From Alteribacillus persepolensis (GTDB lineage Bacteria > Bacillota > Bacilli > Bacillales > Marinococcaceae), in assembly GCF_900099605.1 (NCBI RefSeq), contig NZ_FNDK01000007.1:62001-126000 (forward strand): a DNA stretch of 64,000 nucleotides, given 5' to 3'. Position numbers and translations under genes: made by a program. The notes beneath the pieces are model-generated. The model did no database searches, was not told the origin of the DNA, and saw only the letters and a program-made list of their open reading frames with translations. This document shows, in pieces, positions 56,442 through 64,000 of this stretch. How positions within the stretch are numbered: position 1 is the stretch's first letter; the number at the start of each line of letters is the position of its first letter.

Positions 56442-57530
56442 ATGTGGAAGGGAAAGGAATGGGTATGGCTTGGACGTTTGTTAGTAACAGCTGCGTTTCT
56501 CTTTATTATTTATTTGCTGCGGCTATTAGAACCAGTTTGGTCCTTTGTATTAGGGGTGGCTGGAAAAGTACTTCTTCCGTTTATTATTGCGGCATTTATT
56601 GCATACTTACTTCATCCGCTGATTGATGTGCTGCAAAAACGCCGTATCCCTCGTTCTTTATCAATTTTGTTGGTGTATGTTATTTTTTTCGGCGGTGGTG
56701 CATGGATTATTTGGTATTTTAGTCCTGTATTGTATCAACAGATGGAAAAATTCTTACACTATTTGCCGGAATATATGGATCAGTTATATGCTTTCATTTC
56801 CCATTTGCATCATCAAATGGAGACTCTTCCTCCCGCACTTCATGAGAGCTTAGAATCTGCTTTTCAGCAAATGGAAGATAAGGCAGAAAATACGATAAAT
56901 GGAATGATTAATAAATGGCGAGATATCATCGATGTCATTGTCTTGCTGTTATTGCTGCCGTTTCTTGTTTTTTATTTGTTAAAAGATATTGAAGCAATAG
57001 AAAGAATGATTAAACGGTTAGTGCCCGGCAAATGGCAGGATGAAGGGGAACTGCTTGCCGAGGCAGTGGATGAGGCGCTGGGGGATTATATTCGCGGCCA
57101 GTTTATGGTTGCAGGGGCGGTAGGCATCCTTTCAGCACTTGGGTTATGGCTTATTGATATTCCCAATGCCGTGCTGCTCGGTTTATTTATCGGCATCACA
57201 GATATTATCCCTTATTTTGGTCCAGTCATTGGGGCACTGCCAGCTGTGCTGGCTGCTGCTGCAGTGTCCACCGGAAAGATGGTGACAACAATTATCCTTA
57301 TATTTGTGATTCAGCAAATTGAAGGAAATTTTTTATCGCCATATGTTGTTGGGCGAAATGTTCATCTTCATCCGTTAATCATTGTATTTGCCTTATTATT
57401 AGGCTTTGAACTGGCTGGATTTATTGGGCTGTTAATTGCGGTTCCGATTTTTGTGGTTATTAATAATATTTTTCATACGTTTTGGCATCGCAAAAAAACG
57501 GCAGAAAAAGAAACGGAAGAGAGAAAGTGA
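56442..57530 (+). CDS. AI-2E family transporter (YrrI-like)
   Basis: 362-residue membrane protein of the PerM/AI-2E (UPF0118) family, with about eight helices. Family features are LLPFIIAAFIAYLLHPLID near residue 45, the amphipathic extracellular region in residues 100-160, and the motif LFIGITDIIPYFGPVIGALP near residue 248. Members export small molecules or act as sodium/proton antiporters; the substrate here is unknown. AGGAGG precedes the ATG. The neighbouring alaS matches the order in B. subtilis. Confidence 0.9.
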   Translation: MWKGKEWVWLGRLLVTAAFLFIIYLLRLLEPVWSFVLGVAGKVLLPFIIAAFIAYLLHPLIDVLQKRRIPRSLSILLVYVIFFGGGAWIIWYFSPVLYQQMEKFLHYLPEYMDQLYAFISHLHHQMETLPPALHESLESAFQQMEDKAENTINGMINKWRDIIDVIVLLLLLPFLVFYLLKDIEAIERMIKRLVPGKWQDEGELLAEAVDEALGDYIRGQFMVAGAVGILSALGLWLIDIPNAVLLGLFIGITDIIPYFGPVIGALPAVLAAAAVSTGKMVTTIILIFVIQQIEGNFLSPYVVGRNVHLHPLIIVFALLLGFELAGFIGLLIAVPIFVVINNIFHTFWHRKKTAEKETEERK

Positions 57531-57551
57531 TCGAAAAGATATATCCATCAC

Positions 57552-57580
57552 TTGAAACCACGGTATGACTCGTTTATATT
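57552..57580 (+). promoter_or_regulatory. Sigma-A promoter of the alaS T-box transcript
   Basis: TTGAAA (57552-57557) and TATATT (57575-57580) are 17 bases apart. A TATAAT at 57590 without a matching -35 is an alternative. Confidence 0.6.
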
Positions 57581-57587
57581 ATAAGTA

Positions 57588-57866
57588 GTTATAATGTGAG
57601 ATTTATAAAAGGTTAAGCACATGAAAAATAAATGTAAACACGCTGATGGGAAAAGTACGTTGCAGCCCTCTGTACAGAGACCGTTTTACGTGGCTGAAAT
57701 GAAACGGCAGAGAAGAGCAGCCGAAAGCTGACCCGGAGTGCAGTTTAAAAGCTGCCGTGAACCTGCGTTAATGGCTTGAAGGTGGCAGATGCATGATTGT
57801 ATTTGCAACCAGGGTGGTACCGCGAACAGACTTCGTCCCTGAAAGAGAGGGACGAAGCTTTTTTGT
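57588..57866 (+). promoter_or_regulatory. T-box riboswitch with Ala specifier, controlling alaS
   Basis: The T-box AGGGTGGTACCGCG lies at 57811-57824. The specifier loop reads GAAAGCTGACCC, giving GCT (Ala) at 57727-57729. The terminator stem pairs CTTCGTCCCT (57831-57840) with AGGGACGAAG (57848-57857) and ends in TTTTTT. Uncharged tRNA-Ala would favour read-through into alaS. Confidence 0.93.
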
Positions 57867-57929
57867 GCCTTCAAAACAGGTTCTATAACGTTTGTGATAG
57901 TTATCATCATCTCCTTCTTTCTGGTTGGA

Positions 57930-58120
57930 TGGCTTTGCGGGCTCATTTGCTGAGGGCAGCGTTTTATGCTCATCAGGGACCATGTTTCCTTGCTGGATTT
58001 TCAACTTGCAGCTTCGACGCACGGGACGTTAGTGTCAGCGTTGGCCGCAAGATGTGGCTGGTATTAGCCGACGTCGAGCAGGCATCTTACCTGTCCGCCA
58101 TCAACTAGGTCACAGCCCAT
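57930..58120. repeat. Intergenic repeat, copy B, between T-box and alaS
   Basis: The segment 58032-58075 matches the reverse complement of 11405-11448 at 40 of 44 positions. It shares CGCCATCAACT with copy C, and its right edge GTCACAGCC resembles the GTCCCAGCC edge of copy A. It lies in the alaS 5' untranslated region, after the T-box terminator. Confidence 0.8.
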
Positions 58121-58189
58121 ATATTTATTCCATCATCTGTGTGAGAACCTAAAAACAATAAACATCAAAATACATAGGAGGAATAATAC

Positions 58190-60826
58190 ATGACACTCTC
58201 TTCAAGCGAAGTACGACAAATGTTTCTCGATTTCTTTAAAGAAAAAGGACACGGGATTGAGCCAAGTGCATCACTCGTTCCCCAAGATGACCCGACATTG
58301 TTATGGATTAACAGTGGTGTGGCGACGTTAAAAAAATATTTTGACGGCAGGGTTGTTCCAGAAAATCCGCGGATTGTTAATGCACAAAAGTCGATTCGCA
58401 CAAATGATATTGAAAATGTTGGAAAAACAGCCCGGCACCATACATTTTTTGAGATGCTTGGCAATTTTTCTATTGGAGATTACTTTAAAAAAGAAGCGAT
58501 TGAATGGGCATGGGAGTTTTTAACGAGCGAAAAGTGGATTGGTTTTGATCCGGAGAGGCTGGCAGTAACTGTTCATCCAGAAGATGATGAAGCCTATGAT
58601 TACTGGAAAAACAATATTGGTATTCCAGAAGAGCGGATCATTCGCCTAGAAGAAAACTTTTGGGATATTGGCGAAGGTCCGAGCGGTCCAAATACAGAAA
58701 TCTTTTATGACCGCGGCCCGGAATATGGCAATAATCAAAACGATCCAGAATTATATCCTGGTGGTGAAAATGAACGGTATTTAGAAATTTGGAACTTGGT
58801 GTTTTCACAGTTTAATCATAATCCAGATGATACGTATACTCCTCTTCCAAAAAAGAACATTGATACTGGCATGGGATTAGAACGAATTGTTTCTGTTATT
58901 CAAGAAGCAACAACCAATTATGATACAGATTTGTTTCTACCAATCATGAAAAAGGTAGAAAATATCACTGGCATTTCTTACAATACGTCGGAAGAAAAAG
59001 ATGTGGCTTTTAAAGTGATTGCCGATCATATTCGTACGGTTAGTTTTGCAGTAGGTGATGGTGCGCTGCCTTCTAATGAGGGGCGCGGCTACGTGCTACG
59101 TCGCTTGTTAAGACGAGCGGTGCGTTATGCCAAGCTGATTCATATTGAGCGTCCATTTATGTATGAACTGGTTCCTGTCGTTGGAGACATTATGAAAGAT
59201 TACTATCCAGAAGTGAAAGACAAAGAAGCATTTATCCAAAAAGTGATTAAAAACGAAGAAGAACGCTTTCATGAAACGTTAAGTGAAGGCTTGGCGATAT
59301 TATCAGATATTATGAAGAAAGCAGAGAAAAAAGGAACATCTGTTATTTCGGGAAAAGATGTCTTCCGTTTGTATGATACGTATGGTTTTCCGGACGATTT
59401 AACAGAAGAATATGTAACGGAAAAAGGTTTTACGATTGATAAAGATGAATTTGAAAAAGAAATGCAAGCACAGCGTGACCGGGCAAGAGCAGCACGGAAA
59501 GACGATGGCTCTATGCAAACACAAGATGCTTTATTAGCCGAGTTAAAAGAGCAAAGTGAATTCATTGGTTACGATACGCTGGAAACAAAGGCCAATGTAC
59601 AAGCCATCATTCATAAAAAAGAAAAGGTGGACACCGTCTCCAGTGAAAAAACGGCTCAGCTCATTTTGGATCAAACGCCTTTTTACGCAGAAAGTGGTGG
59701 ACAAGTACCAGATAAAGGAAGAATTTATAACGATAAAGTAGAGGCCAGCGTAGTGGATGTACAAAAAGCACCAAACGGACAACATTTGCATACGGTCGAG
59801 GTAATCAGCGGGACGCTTCGAAAAGGGGCTGTTGTCCATGCTGTTGTCGAAGAAAGTGACCGCGTAGATATTGTGAAAAACCATACTGCTACACATTTGC
59901 TGCATCAAGCTTTAAAGGATGTTTTAGGAGACCACGTCAACCAAGCTGGTTCTCTTGTTTCCGATGAGCGCCTGCGCTTTGACTTTTCTCACTTTGGCCA
60001 AGTCAAGCAAGAGGAGCTTGAGCGTATTGAAGAAATAGTAAATGATAAAGTAGCACGTGCTATTCCTGTAGTTATTGAACAAAAAACATTAGAAGAAGCA
60101 AAAGCGATGGGAGCAATGGCTTTATTTGGAGAAAAATATGGAGACAATGTACGTGTTGTGCAAGTAGACGATTATAGCATTGAACTATGCGGAGGCTGCC
60201 ACGTCAATAACACAGCTGAAATAGGGATGTTTAAAATTATATCAGAAGCAGGAACAGGTGCAGGTATTCGCAGAATAGAAGCAGTCACAGGGACAAAAGC
60301 GTACGAATACATGAATGAACAACTCGATGTGTTGAAAGAGGCAGGTGAAAAACTGAAGGCCAAATCTCTCAAAGATGTGCCGCAGCGAATTGATACTCTT
60401 CAACAGCAGCTGCGTGACCTGCAGCGAGAAAATGAGTCGTTGAATGCAAAAATTGGAAACATTGAGGCTGGAAATCTGCTTGATCAAGTACAAGAGGTAA
60501 ATGGTGTGCGTGTGATTGCTCAAAAAGTGTCTGCACCAGATATGGATGGACTGCGTCATACAGTGGATGAATTAAAACAAAAGCTTGAATCTGGAATCGT
60601 TGTGTTAGGCGCCGTTAATAATGGAAAAGTAAATCTTGTAGCCGGTGTGACAAAAGACTTAACTGAAAAAGGTTACAAAGCCGGAGACATTGTAAAAGAA
60701 ACAGCTTCCATCTGTGGAGGAGGCGGCGGCGGCCGTCCCGATATGGCACAAGCAGGCGGGAAAAACCCGGAGAAATTACCAGAGGCATTAAATACAGTGG
60801 CAGATATTGTGAAATCCATTTCCTAA
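58190..60826 (+). CDS. alaS: Alanyl-tRNA synthetase
   Basis: 878 residues in the usual three parts. The aminoacylation domain starts [19 protein letters not shown] with motif region [20 protein letters not shown] and GLERIVSV. The editing domain has the zinc-site residues [11 protein letters not shown] and CGGCHV. The C-terminal C-Ala domain ends with [22 protein letters not shown] precedes the ATG. Expression is controlled by the T-box upstream. ireB, ruvX and yrzB follow. Confidence 0.97.
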   Translation: MTLSSSEVRQMFLDFFKEKGHGIEPSASLVPQDDPTLLWINSGVATLKKYFDGRVVPENPRIVNAQKSIRTNDIENVGKTARHHTFFEMLGNFSIGDYFKKEAIEWAWEFLTSEKWIGFDPERLAVTVHPEDDEAYDYWKNNIGIPEERIIRLEENFWDIGEGPSGPNTEIFYDRGPEYGNNQNDPELYPGGENERYLEIWNLVFSQFNHNPDDTYTPLPKKNIDTGMGLERIVSVIQEATTNYDTDLFLPIMKKVENITGISYNTSEEKDVAFKVIADHIRTVSFAVGDGALPSNEGRGYVLRRLLRRAVRYAKLIHIERPFMYELVPVVGDIMKDYYPEVKDKEAFIQKVIKNEEERFHETLSEGLAILSDIMKKAEKKGTSVISGKDVFRLYDTYGFPDDLTEEYVTEKGFTIDKDEFEKEMQAQRDRARAARKDDGSMQTQDALLAELKEQSEFIGYDTLETKANVQAIIHKKEKVDTVSSEKTAQLILDQTPFYAESGGQVPDKGRIYNDKVEASVVDVQKAPNGQHLHTVEVISGTLRKGAVVHAVVEESDRVDIVKNHTATHLLHQALKDVLGDHVNQAGSLVSDERLRFDFSHFGQVKQEELERIEEIVNDKVARAIPVVIEQKTLEEAKAMGAMALFGEKYGDNVRVVQVDDYSIELCGGCHVNNTAEIGMFKIISEAGTGAGIRRIEAVTGTKAYEYMNEQLDVLKEAGEKLKAKSLKDVPQRIDTLQQQLRDLQRENESLNAKIGNIEAGNLLDQVQEVNGVRVIAQKVSAPDMDGLRHTVDELKQKLESGIVVLGAVNNGKVNLVAGVTKDLTEKGYKAGDIVKETASICGGGGGGRPDMAQAGGKNPEKLPEALNTVADIVKSIS

Positions 60827-60927
60827 ATGCGAATAATTGGTGTACAATAAGGGCAAGATGTTGACAGCATTGGGCTTTTATCGGAAAGGATGAAGTATGT
60901 GCTGTACTTTTGGAGGAGGTGTATGGG

Positions 60928-61200
60928 GTGGATTTAAATGACAACACCATGAAATTTAATGTACAAGACGATTCCATTGATGCAGATGCTGGTGACGTTT
61001 TGTTTACGGTGTACCACGCTCTTGAAGAAAAAGGATACAACCCTATTAACCAAATAGTCGGCTATTTGTTGTCTGGTGACCCTGCATACATTCCCAGGTA
61101 TAAAGACGCCCGTACTCTTATTCGCAAAATTGAAAGAGACGAGCTAATTGAAGAACTAGTGAGATCGTATTTACATGAGCACGGGAAGGAGAAAGAATGA
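60928..61200 (+). CDS. ireB: IreB family regulatory phosphoprotein
   Basis: Small soluble protein (90 residues), the substrate of PASTA kinase IreK in enterococci, where it affects cephalosporin resistance. The motif [20 protein letters not shown] and [20 protein letters not shown] are family-defining, and the N-terminal DLNDNTMKF carries the candidate phospho-Thr. Start GTG 60928 has GGAGGTG 6 bases upstream; a TTG at 60910 lacks spacing. The stop overlaps ruvX by four bases. B. subtilis yrzL. Confidence 0.93.
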   Translation: MDLNDNTMKFNVQDDSIDADAGDVLFTVYHALEEKGYNPINQIVGYLLSGDPAYIPRYKDARTLIRKIERDELIEELVRSYLHEHGKEKE

Positions 61201-61616
61201 AAGTACTAGCCTTAGATGTAGGCATGAAGCGGATTGGTGTGGCAGTGTCTGATGAGTTAAAGTGGACGGCCCAAGGGGTAGAAACCATTCATGTTAAGGG
61301 AGATTCACCCGAAGAATCTTTTGGGAGAATTGCTGAATTAATTAAGGAGCATAACGCATCGGAAATTGTCGTTGGATTGCCTAAAAATATGAATGGAACC
61401 ATTGGTCCACGAGGAGAACAGTGCCAGCAATTTGCCAGACAGCTAGAAGAGAATTTAGGCATACCCGTTCATATGTACGATGAGCGTTTAACAACACAAG
61501 CAGCAGAGCGTACTTTAATTGAAGCGGATATGAGTAGAAAAAAAAGAAAAAAAGTAGTCGACAAAATGGCTGCTGTCATGATTTTACAAGGCTATCTCGA
61601 TAAAACCCAATCATAA
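61197..61616 (+). CDS. ruvX: Holliday junction resolvase-like protein RuvX/YqgF
   Basis: 139-residue RNase H-fold protein (yrrK). Catalytic acidic residues are in the start motif [18 protein letters not shown], in [16 protein letters not shown] and in [12 protein letters not shown]. The family acts in 16S rRNA 5' processing and was first predicted as a Holliday junction resolvase. Overlaps ireB by four bases, so translation is coupled. yrzB follows 19 bases later. Confidence 0.94.
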   Translation: MKVLALDVGMKRIGVAVSDELKWTAQGVETIHVKGDSPEESFGRIAELIKEHNASEIVVGLPKNMNGTIGPRGEQCQQFARQLEENLGIPVHMYDERLTTQAAERTLIEADMSRKKRKKVVDKMAAVMILQGYLDKTQS

Positions 61617-61635
61617 ACAGCGGAGGTGCAACATA

Positions 61636-61923
61636 ATGGCGCAAGAGGAAAACGAACGCATCGTGATTCCTGACGAAGAAGGGAATGAACATTTGTTTAA
61701 CGTATTGTTTACTTTTGACGTTGATGAGACAGGAAAATCATATATGGTATTGACTGATGCGGGAGAAGAAGAAACGGAAGAAGAGGTAGAAGTATTTGCC
61801 TTTCGGTTTGAAGACGAAGGGGAAAAAGATTCGGACATCTCCCTGTTCCCTATTGAGACAGATGAAGAATGGGATATGGTAGAAGAAATGGTTGAAACAT
61901 ACAGCGCCGGTGAAATGGAATAG
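61636..61923 (+). CDS. yrzB: DUF1292 family protein (YrzB)
   Basis: 95 residues, extremely acidic (Asp and Glu form about a third) and without Cys. The family pattern is visible: ERIVIPDEEGNEHLFNVLFT near the start, VFAFRFEDEG and LFPIETDEEWDMVEEMVE. Always found near ruvX and ireB in Firmicutes. The function is unknown. CGGAGG precedes the ATG; a terminator follows. Confidence 0.92.
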   Translation: MAQEENERIVIPDEEGNEHLFNVLFTFDVDETGKSYMVLTDAGEEETEEEVEVFAFRFEDEGEKDSDISLFPIETDEEWDMVEEMVETYSAGEME

Positions 61924-61933
61924 CGAATGTATT

Positions 61934-61973
61934 TGCCTTAGAAGAGAGAATCTCTCTTCTAAGGCAGTTTTTA
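61934..61973 (+). terminator. Terminator after yrzB
   Basis: TGCCTTAGAAGAGAGA (61934-61949) and TCTCTCTTCTAAGGCA (61951-61966) form a 16-bp perfect inverted repeat followed by TTTTTA. Confidence 0.85.
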
Positions 61974-62063
61974 TACATGCTGCAGACAAATGACAACAAG
62001 AAAAGAATACACTTCGTTATTGACAAATGTTGTATAATGAAAGCGGCAGAGGAGGGGAAACGG

Positions 62064-63182
62064 ATGAGCAATGAACATGACAGTGATTCGATAGAAGAGA
62101 AAATTCGACAAGCGCGTCTTGTTCGCCGGATTGTTTTAACTGTTATTATTTGTATTGTTGCACTCGTTATCGCAGTGAGTGCTGGCGGCTATTTTTACAT
62201 AACATCTGCACTAAAGCCAATGGATGAAAACAGTGATGAAACGATAGAAGTAGAAATACCAATTGGTTCGAGCAGTGCAGAGATTGGCCGTATATTGGAA
62301 GAAAACGGCATTATTAAAAATGGAACCATTTTTCGCTATTATGTGACATATAAAAACGAAAGTGGATTGCAAGCGGGTACATATGAATTGTCTCCATCGA
62401 TGGATGTGAATGAAATTATTGATACGCTAAAAGAAGGAACAGTTATACAAGAGCCAGAAATCACATTTACGATTCCGGAGGGAACGTGGTTTGAAGATAT
62501 CGCAGCAATCATTGCAGAGGCAACTCCTCATCAAGAAGAGGATATTATGGAAGAGCTGGATGAAGACTACGTGGAAACATTAGTGAATCAATACGACATT
62601 TTAGGAGAAGAAGTGTTGCACAGCGATGTACGTTATGCGCTAGAAGGTTACTTATTTCCGGCAAAATATGATTACATGGAAGAAAATCCTCCAGTAACTG
62701 CAATAATAGAAGATATGATTGAACGTATGGAAGAGCATGTGTTACGATATTCCAGTCAATTGGAAGAAAAAGAGCTTTCGTATCATGAGTTATTAACACT
62801 TGCTTCGATTGTTGAAAGAGAGGCGCAAAAAGCAGAAGACCGCCCGAAAATAGCCGGGGTTCTGTTTAACCGGCTGGAAAAAGGAATGAGATTAGAGGTA
62901 GATCCTACAGTTGCTTATGCTATTGGTGAACACCGATATATGACGTCATATGAGGATTTGGAAACGGACTCTCCATATAACACTTACCGCTATGAAGGCT
63001 TGCCCCCCGGGCCGATAGCAAGTCCTGGAGCTCCTTCTATCCAAGCGGTTGTAGAGCCGCAAGAGCATGACTATATTTATTTTTATGCCAGACCGAATGG
63101 GGACGTTATTTATAATGAAAGCTATGAAGAGCATAGAAAAGTGCAGGAAACGTACCGCAGCGAGTGGAAAGAAGCACGATAG
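62064..63182 (+). CDS. mltG: Endolytic murein transglycosylase MltG
   Basis: Cuts nascent glycan strands near their membrane-bound end. 372 residues from ATG 62064 (GGAGGGG upstream). A cytoplasmic acidic N-terminus is followed by one membrane helix (residues 25-48), a LysM-like part, and the YceG domain with SIVEREAQKAEDRPKIAGVL, whose Glu is catalytic, and LEVDPTVAYAIG. The B. subtilis homologue is yrrL. The frame extends to 61977 but lacks a ribosome site there. Confidence 0.95.
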   Translation: MSNEHDSDSIEEKIRQARLVRRIVLTVIICIVALVIAVSAGGYFYITSALKPMDENSDETIEVEIPIGSSSAEIGRILEENGIIKNGTIFRYYVTYKNESGLQAGTYELSPSMDVNEIIDTLKEGTVIQEPEITFTIPEGTWFEDIAAIIAEATPHQEEDIMEELDEDYVETLVNQYDILGEEVLHSDVRYALEGYLFPAKYDYMEENPPVTAIIEDMIERMEEHVLRYSSQLEEKELSYHELLTLASIVEREAQKAEDRPKIAGVLFNRLEKGMRLEVDPTVAYAIGEHRYMTSYEDLETDSPYNTYRYEGLPPGPIASPGAPSIQAVVEPQEHDYIYFYARPNGDVIYNESYEEHRKVQETYRSEWKEAR

Positions 63183-63262
63183 ACGACATAAAGTGAAGAT
63201 GAAGCGGTTTTCCAGTATTGGAAAACCGTCATTTATAAATTGGGAAGAAAGAAGGAAAAAGC

Positions 63263-63907
63263 ATGGATGACCGGGAGAACATTAATAGCTATATTCGTAC
63301 ACTGCATGAACCGTTGTCTCCGCTGTTTGAGGAAATGGAGAAATTTGCTGAAGAGAACAACATACCAATTATGGAGTTCGAATCATTGTCTGTTGTATTG
63401 GAACTATTAGAAATATATAATAGCCAGAACATCCTTGAAATTGGAACAGCTATTGGCTACTCTGCATTGCGCATGGCAGAAGCACTGCCAAAGGCGCACG
63501 TTGTATCCCTAGAAAAAGATCCGGAAAGATATTCCGCAGCGCTTGATTTTAAGAGCAGAAGTAAAGCGGATCATCGTACTCGTTTTATTCTGGCCGATGC
63601 ACTTGATGAAACAGTTACATTTGATTATAACATGTTGTTTGATGTATTATTTATTGATGCTGCGAAAGGAAAATATCATGATTATTTTCGTAAGTACACT
63701 CCATTTCTACAAAAAGGCGGTCTTGTTATTACAGATAACGTGCTATTTAAAGGATACACGGTAGAACCAGAGAAGGCTCCTAAGCGGATTCGCTCCATGG
63801 TGAAAAAAATCCATTCATATAATACATCACTGGCCAAAGATCCATCATATCGAACATCTTTTTTGCCGGTAGGAGATGGTTTGGCCATCAGTCAAAAATT
63901 ATCATAA
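63263..63907 (+). CDS. trmR: tRNA 5-hydroxyuridine methyltransferase TrmR
   Basis: SAM-dependent O-methyltransferase of 214 residues, matching B. subtilis YrrM (TrmR), which methylates 5-hydroxyuridine at the wobble position. SAM motif ILEIGTAIGYSALRMAEALP near residue 58, VVSLEKDPERY, and the metal/catalytic acidic stretch DVLFIDAAKGKYHDYF plus VITDNVLFKG. AAGGA lies before the ATG. Upstream of the U32 peptidase gene as in B. subtilis, where both act on the same tRNA modification. Confidence 0.92.
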   Translation: MDDRENINSYIRTLHEPLSPLFEEMEKFAEENNIPIMEFESLSVVLELLEIYNSQNILEIGTAIGYSALRMAEALPKAHVVSLEKDPERYSAALDFKSRSKADHRTRFILADALDETVTFDYNMLFDVLFIDAAKGKYHDYFRKYTPFLQKGGLVITDNVLFKGYTVEPEKAPKRIRSMVKKIHSYNTSLAKDPSYRTSFLPVGDGLAISQKLS

Positions 63908-63920
63908 GCAGGTGAGTAGC

Positions 63921-64000
63921 GTGTTTAAGAAGCCAGAATTGCTCGTAACGCCGCAGCAAGCAGAAGATATTGCACCTCTGGCCGCCGCGGGGGCTGATGC
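63921..64000 (+). CDS. U32 family peptidase/hydroxylase, 5' end only
   Basis: The first 26 codons of a gene running off the window, starting at GTG 63921 behind AGGTGAG: KKPELLVTPQQAEDIAPLAA then GAD. This is the N-terminus of U32 family proteins; B. subtilis yrrN (trhP1) follows trmR and is needed for tRNA 5-hydroxyuridine formation, the substrate for TrmR. Confidence 0.85.
   Translation, partial: MFKKPELLVTPQQAEDIAPLAAAGAD

Overview
This window looks like a chromosomal segment of a low-GC Gram-positive bacterium of the Bacillaceae. Two long blocks follow the gene order of Bacillus subtilis: ecsABC-yhaA-pbpF-hemEHY, and obg-pheB-pheA-niaR-safA-coxA-yebC-bofC-ruvAB-queA-tgt-yajC-yrzE-yrbG-spoVB-comN-secDF-recJ-apt-relA-dtd-hisS-aspS-6S RNA-tcdA-rarA-cymR-iscS-mnmA-yrrB-recD2-yrrI-alaS-ireB-yrrK-yrzB-mltG-trmR-U32 peptidase. 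Synteny and protein motifs together make most names secure. The acidic proteins and extra cation/anion transporters fit a halophilic or alkaliphilic relative, but that is inference.

Layout. 1-5.5 kb: tail of an acyl-CoA synthetase, the EcsABC transporter and an M20 amidohydrolase. 5.5-11.2 kb: a class A penicillin-binding protein, then the three-gene hemE-hemH-hemY operon of the coproporphyrin-dependent heme route. 11.2-14.4 kb: an intergenic repeat and a leftward NitT/TauT-type ABC importer operon with a clear promoter and candidate operator. 14.6-15.6 kb: a gene for an extremely Gln-rich small protein, then a decayed spo0B directly upstream of obg. 15.6-31 kb: obg, phenylalanine genes, the niacin repressor, spore-related genes, Holliday-junction helicase, queuosine genes, yajC and membrane proteins. 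31-41.5 kb: comN, separate secD and secF, a CDF metal transporter, recJ, apt, relA, dtd. 41.5-55.7 kb: T-box-controlled hisS-aspS, 6S RNA, tRNA thiolation and sulfur genes, recD2. 55.7-64 kb: repeat-rich spacer, T-box-controlled alaS, the ireB-ruvX-yrzB group, mltG, trmR and the start of a U32 peptidase gene.

How the genes work together. Translation fidelity and tRNA modification are heavily represented (hisS, aspS, alaS, dtd, tcdA, mnmA with its cysteine desulfurase, queA, tgt, trmR). Others serve genome maintenance (ruvAB, recJ, rarA, recD2, ruvX), the stringent response and purine salvage (relA, apt), secretion (secD, secF, yajC) and envelope synthesis (pbpF, mltG).

The most notable observation is that spo0B, the phosphotransferase of the sporulation phosphorelay, is recognisable only as a remnant: stops, two compensating frame changes and Asp in place of the phospho-accepting His. 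bofC, another sporulation gene, is cut down to its N-terminal half. safA, coxA, spoVB and an rsfA-like regulator still look intact. This suggests recent or ongoing loss of normal spore formation. Second, related intergenic repeats lie in several spacers, including between the T-box terminators and the start codons of both hisS and alaS. I found no CRISPR array, prophage, insertion sequence, tRNA or rRNA gene, and no convincing new defence or biosynthetic system.
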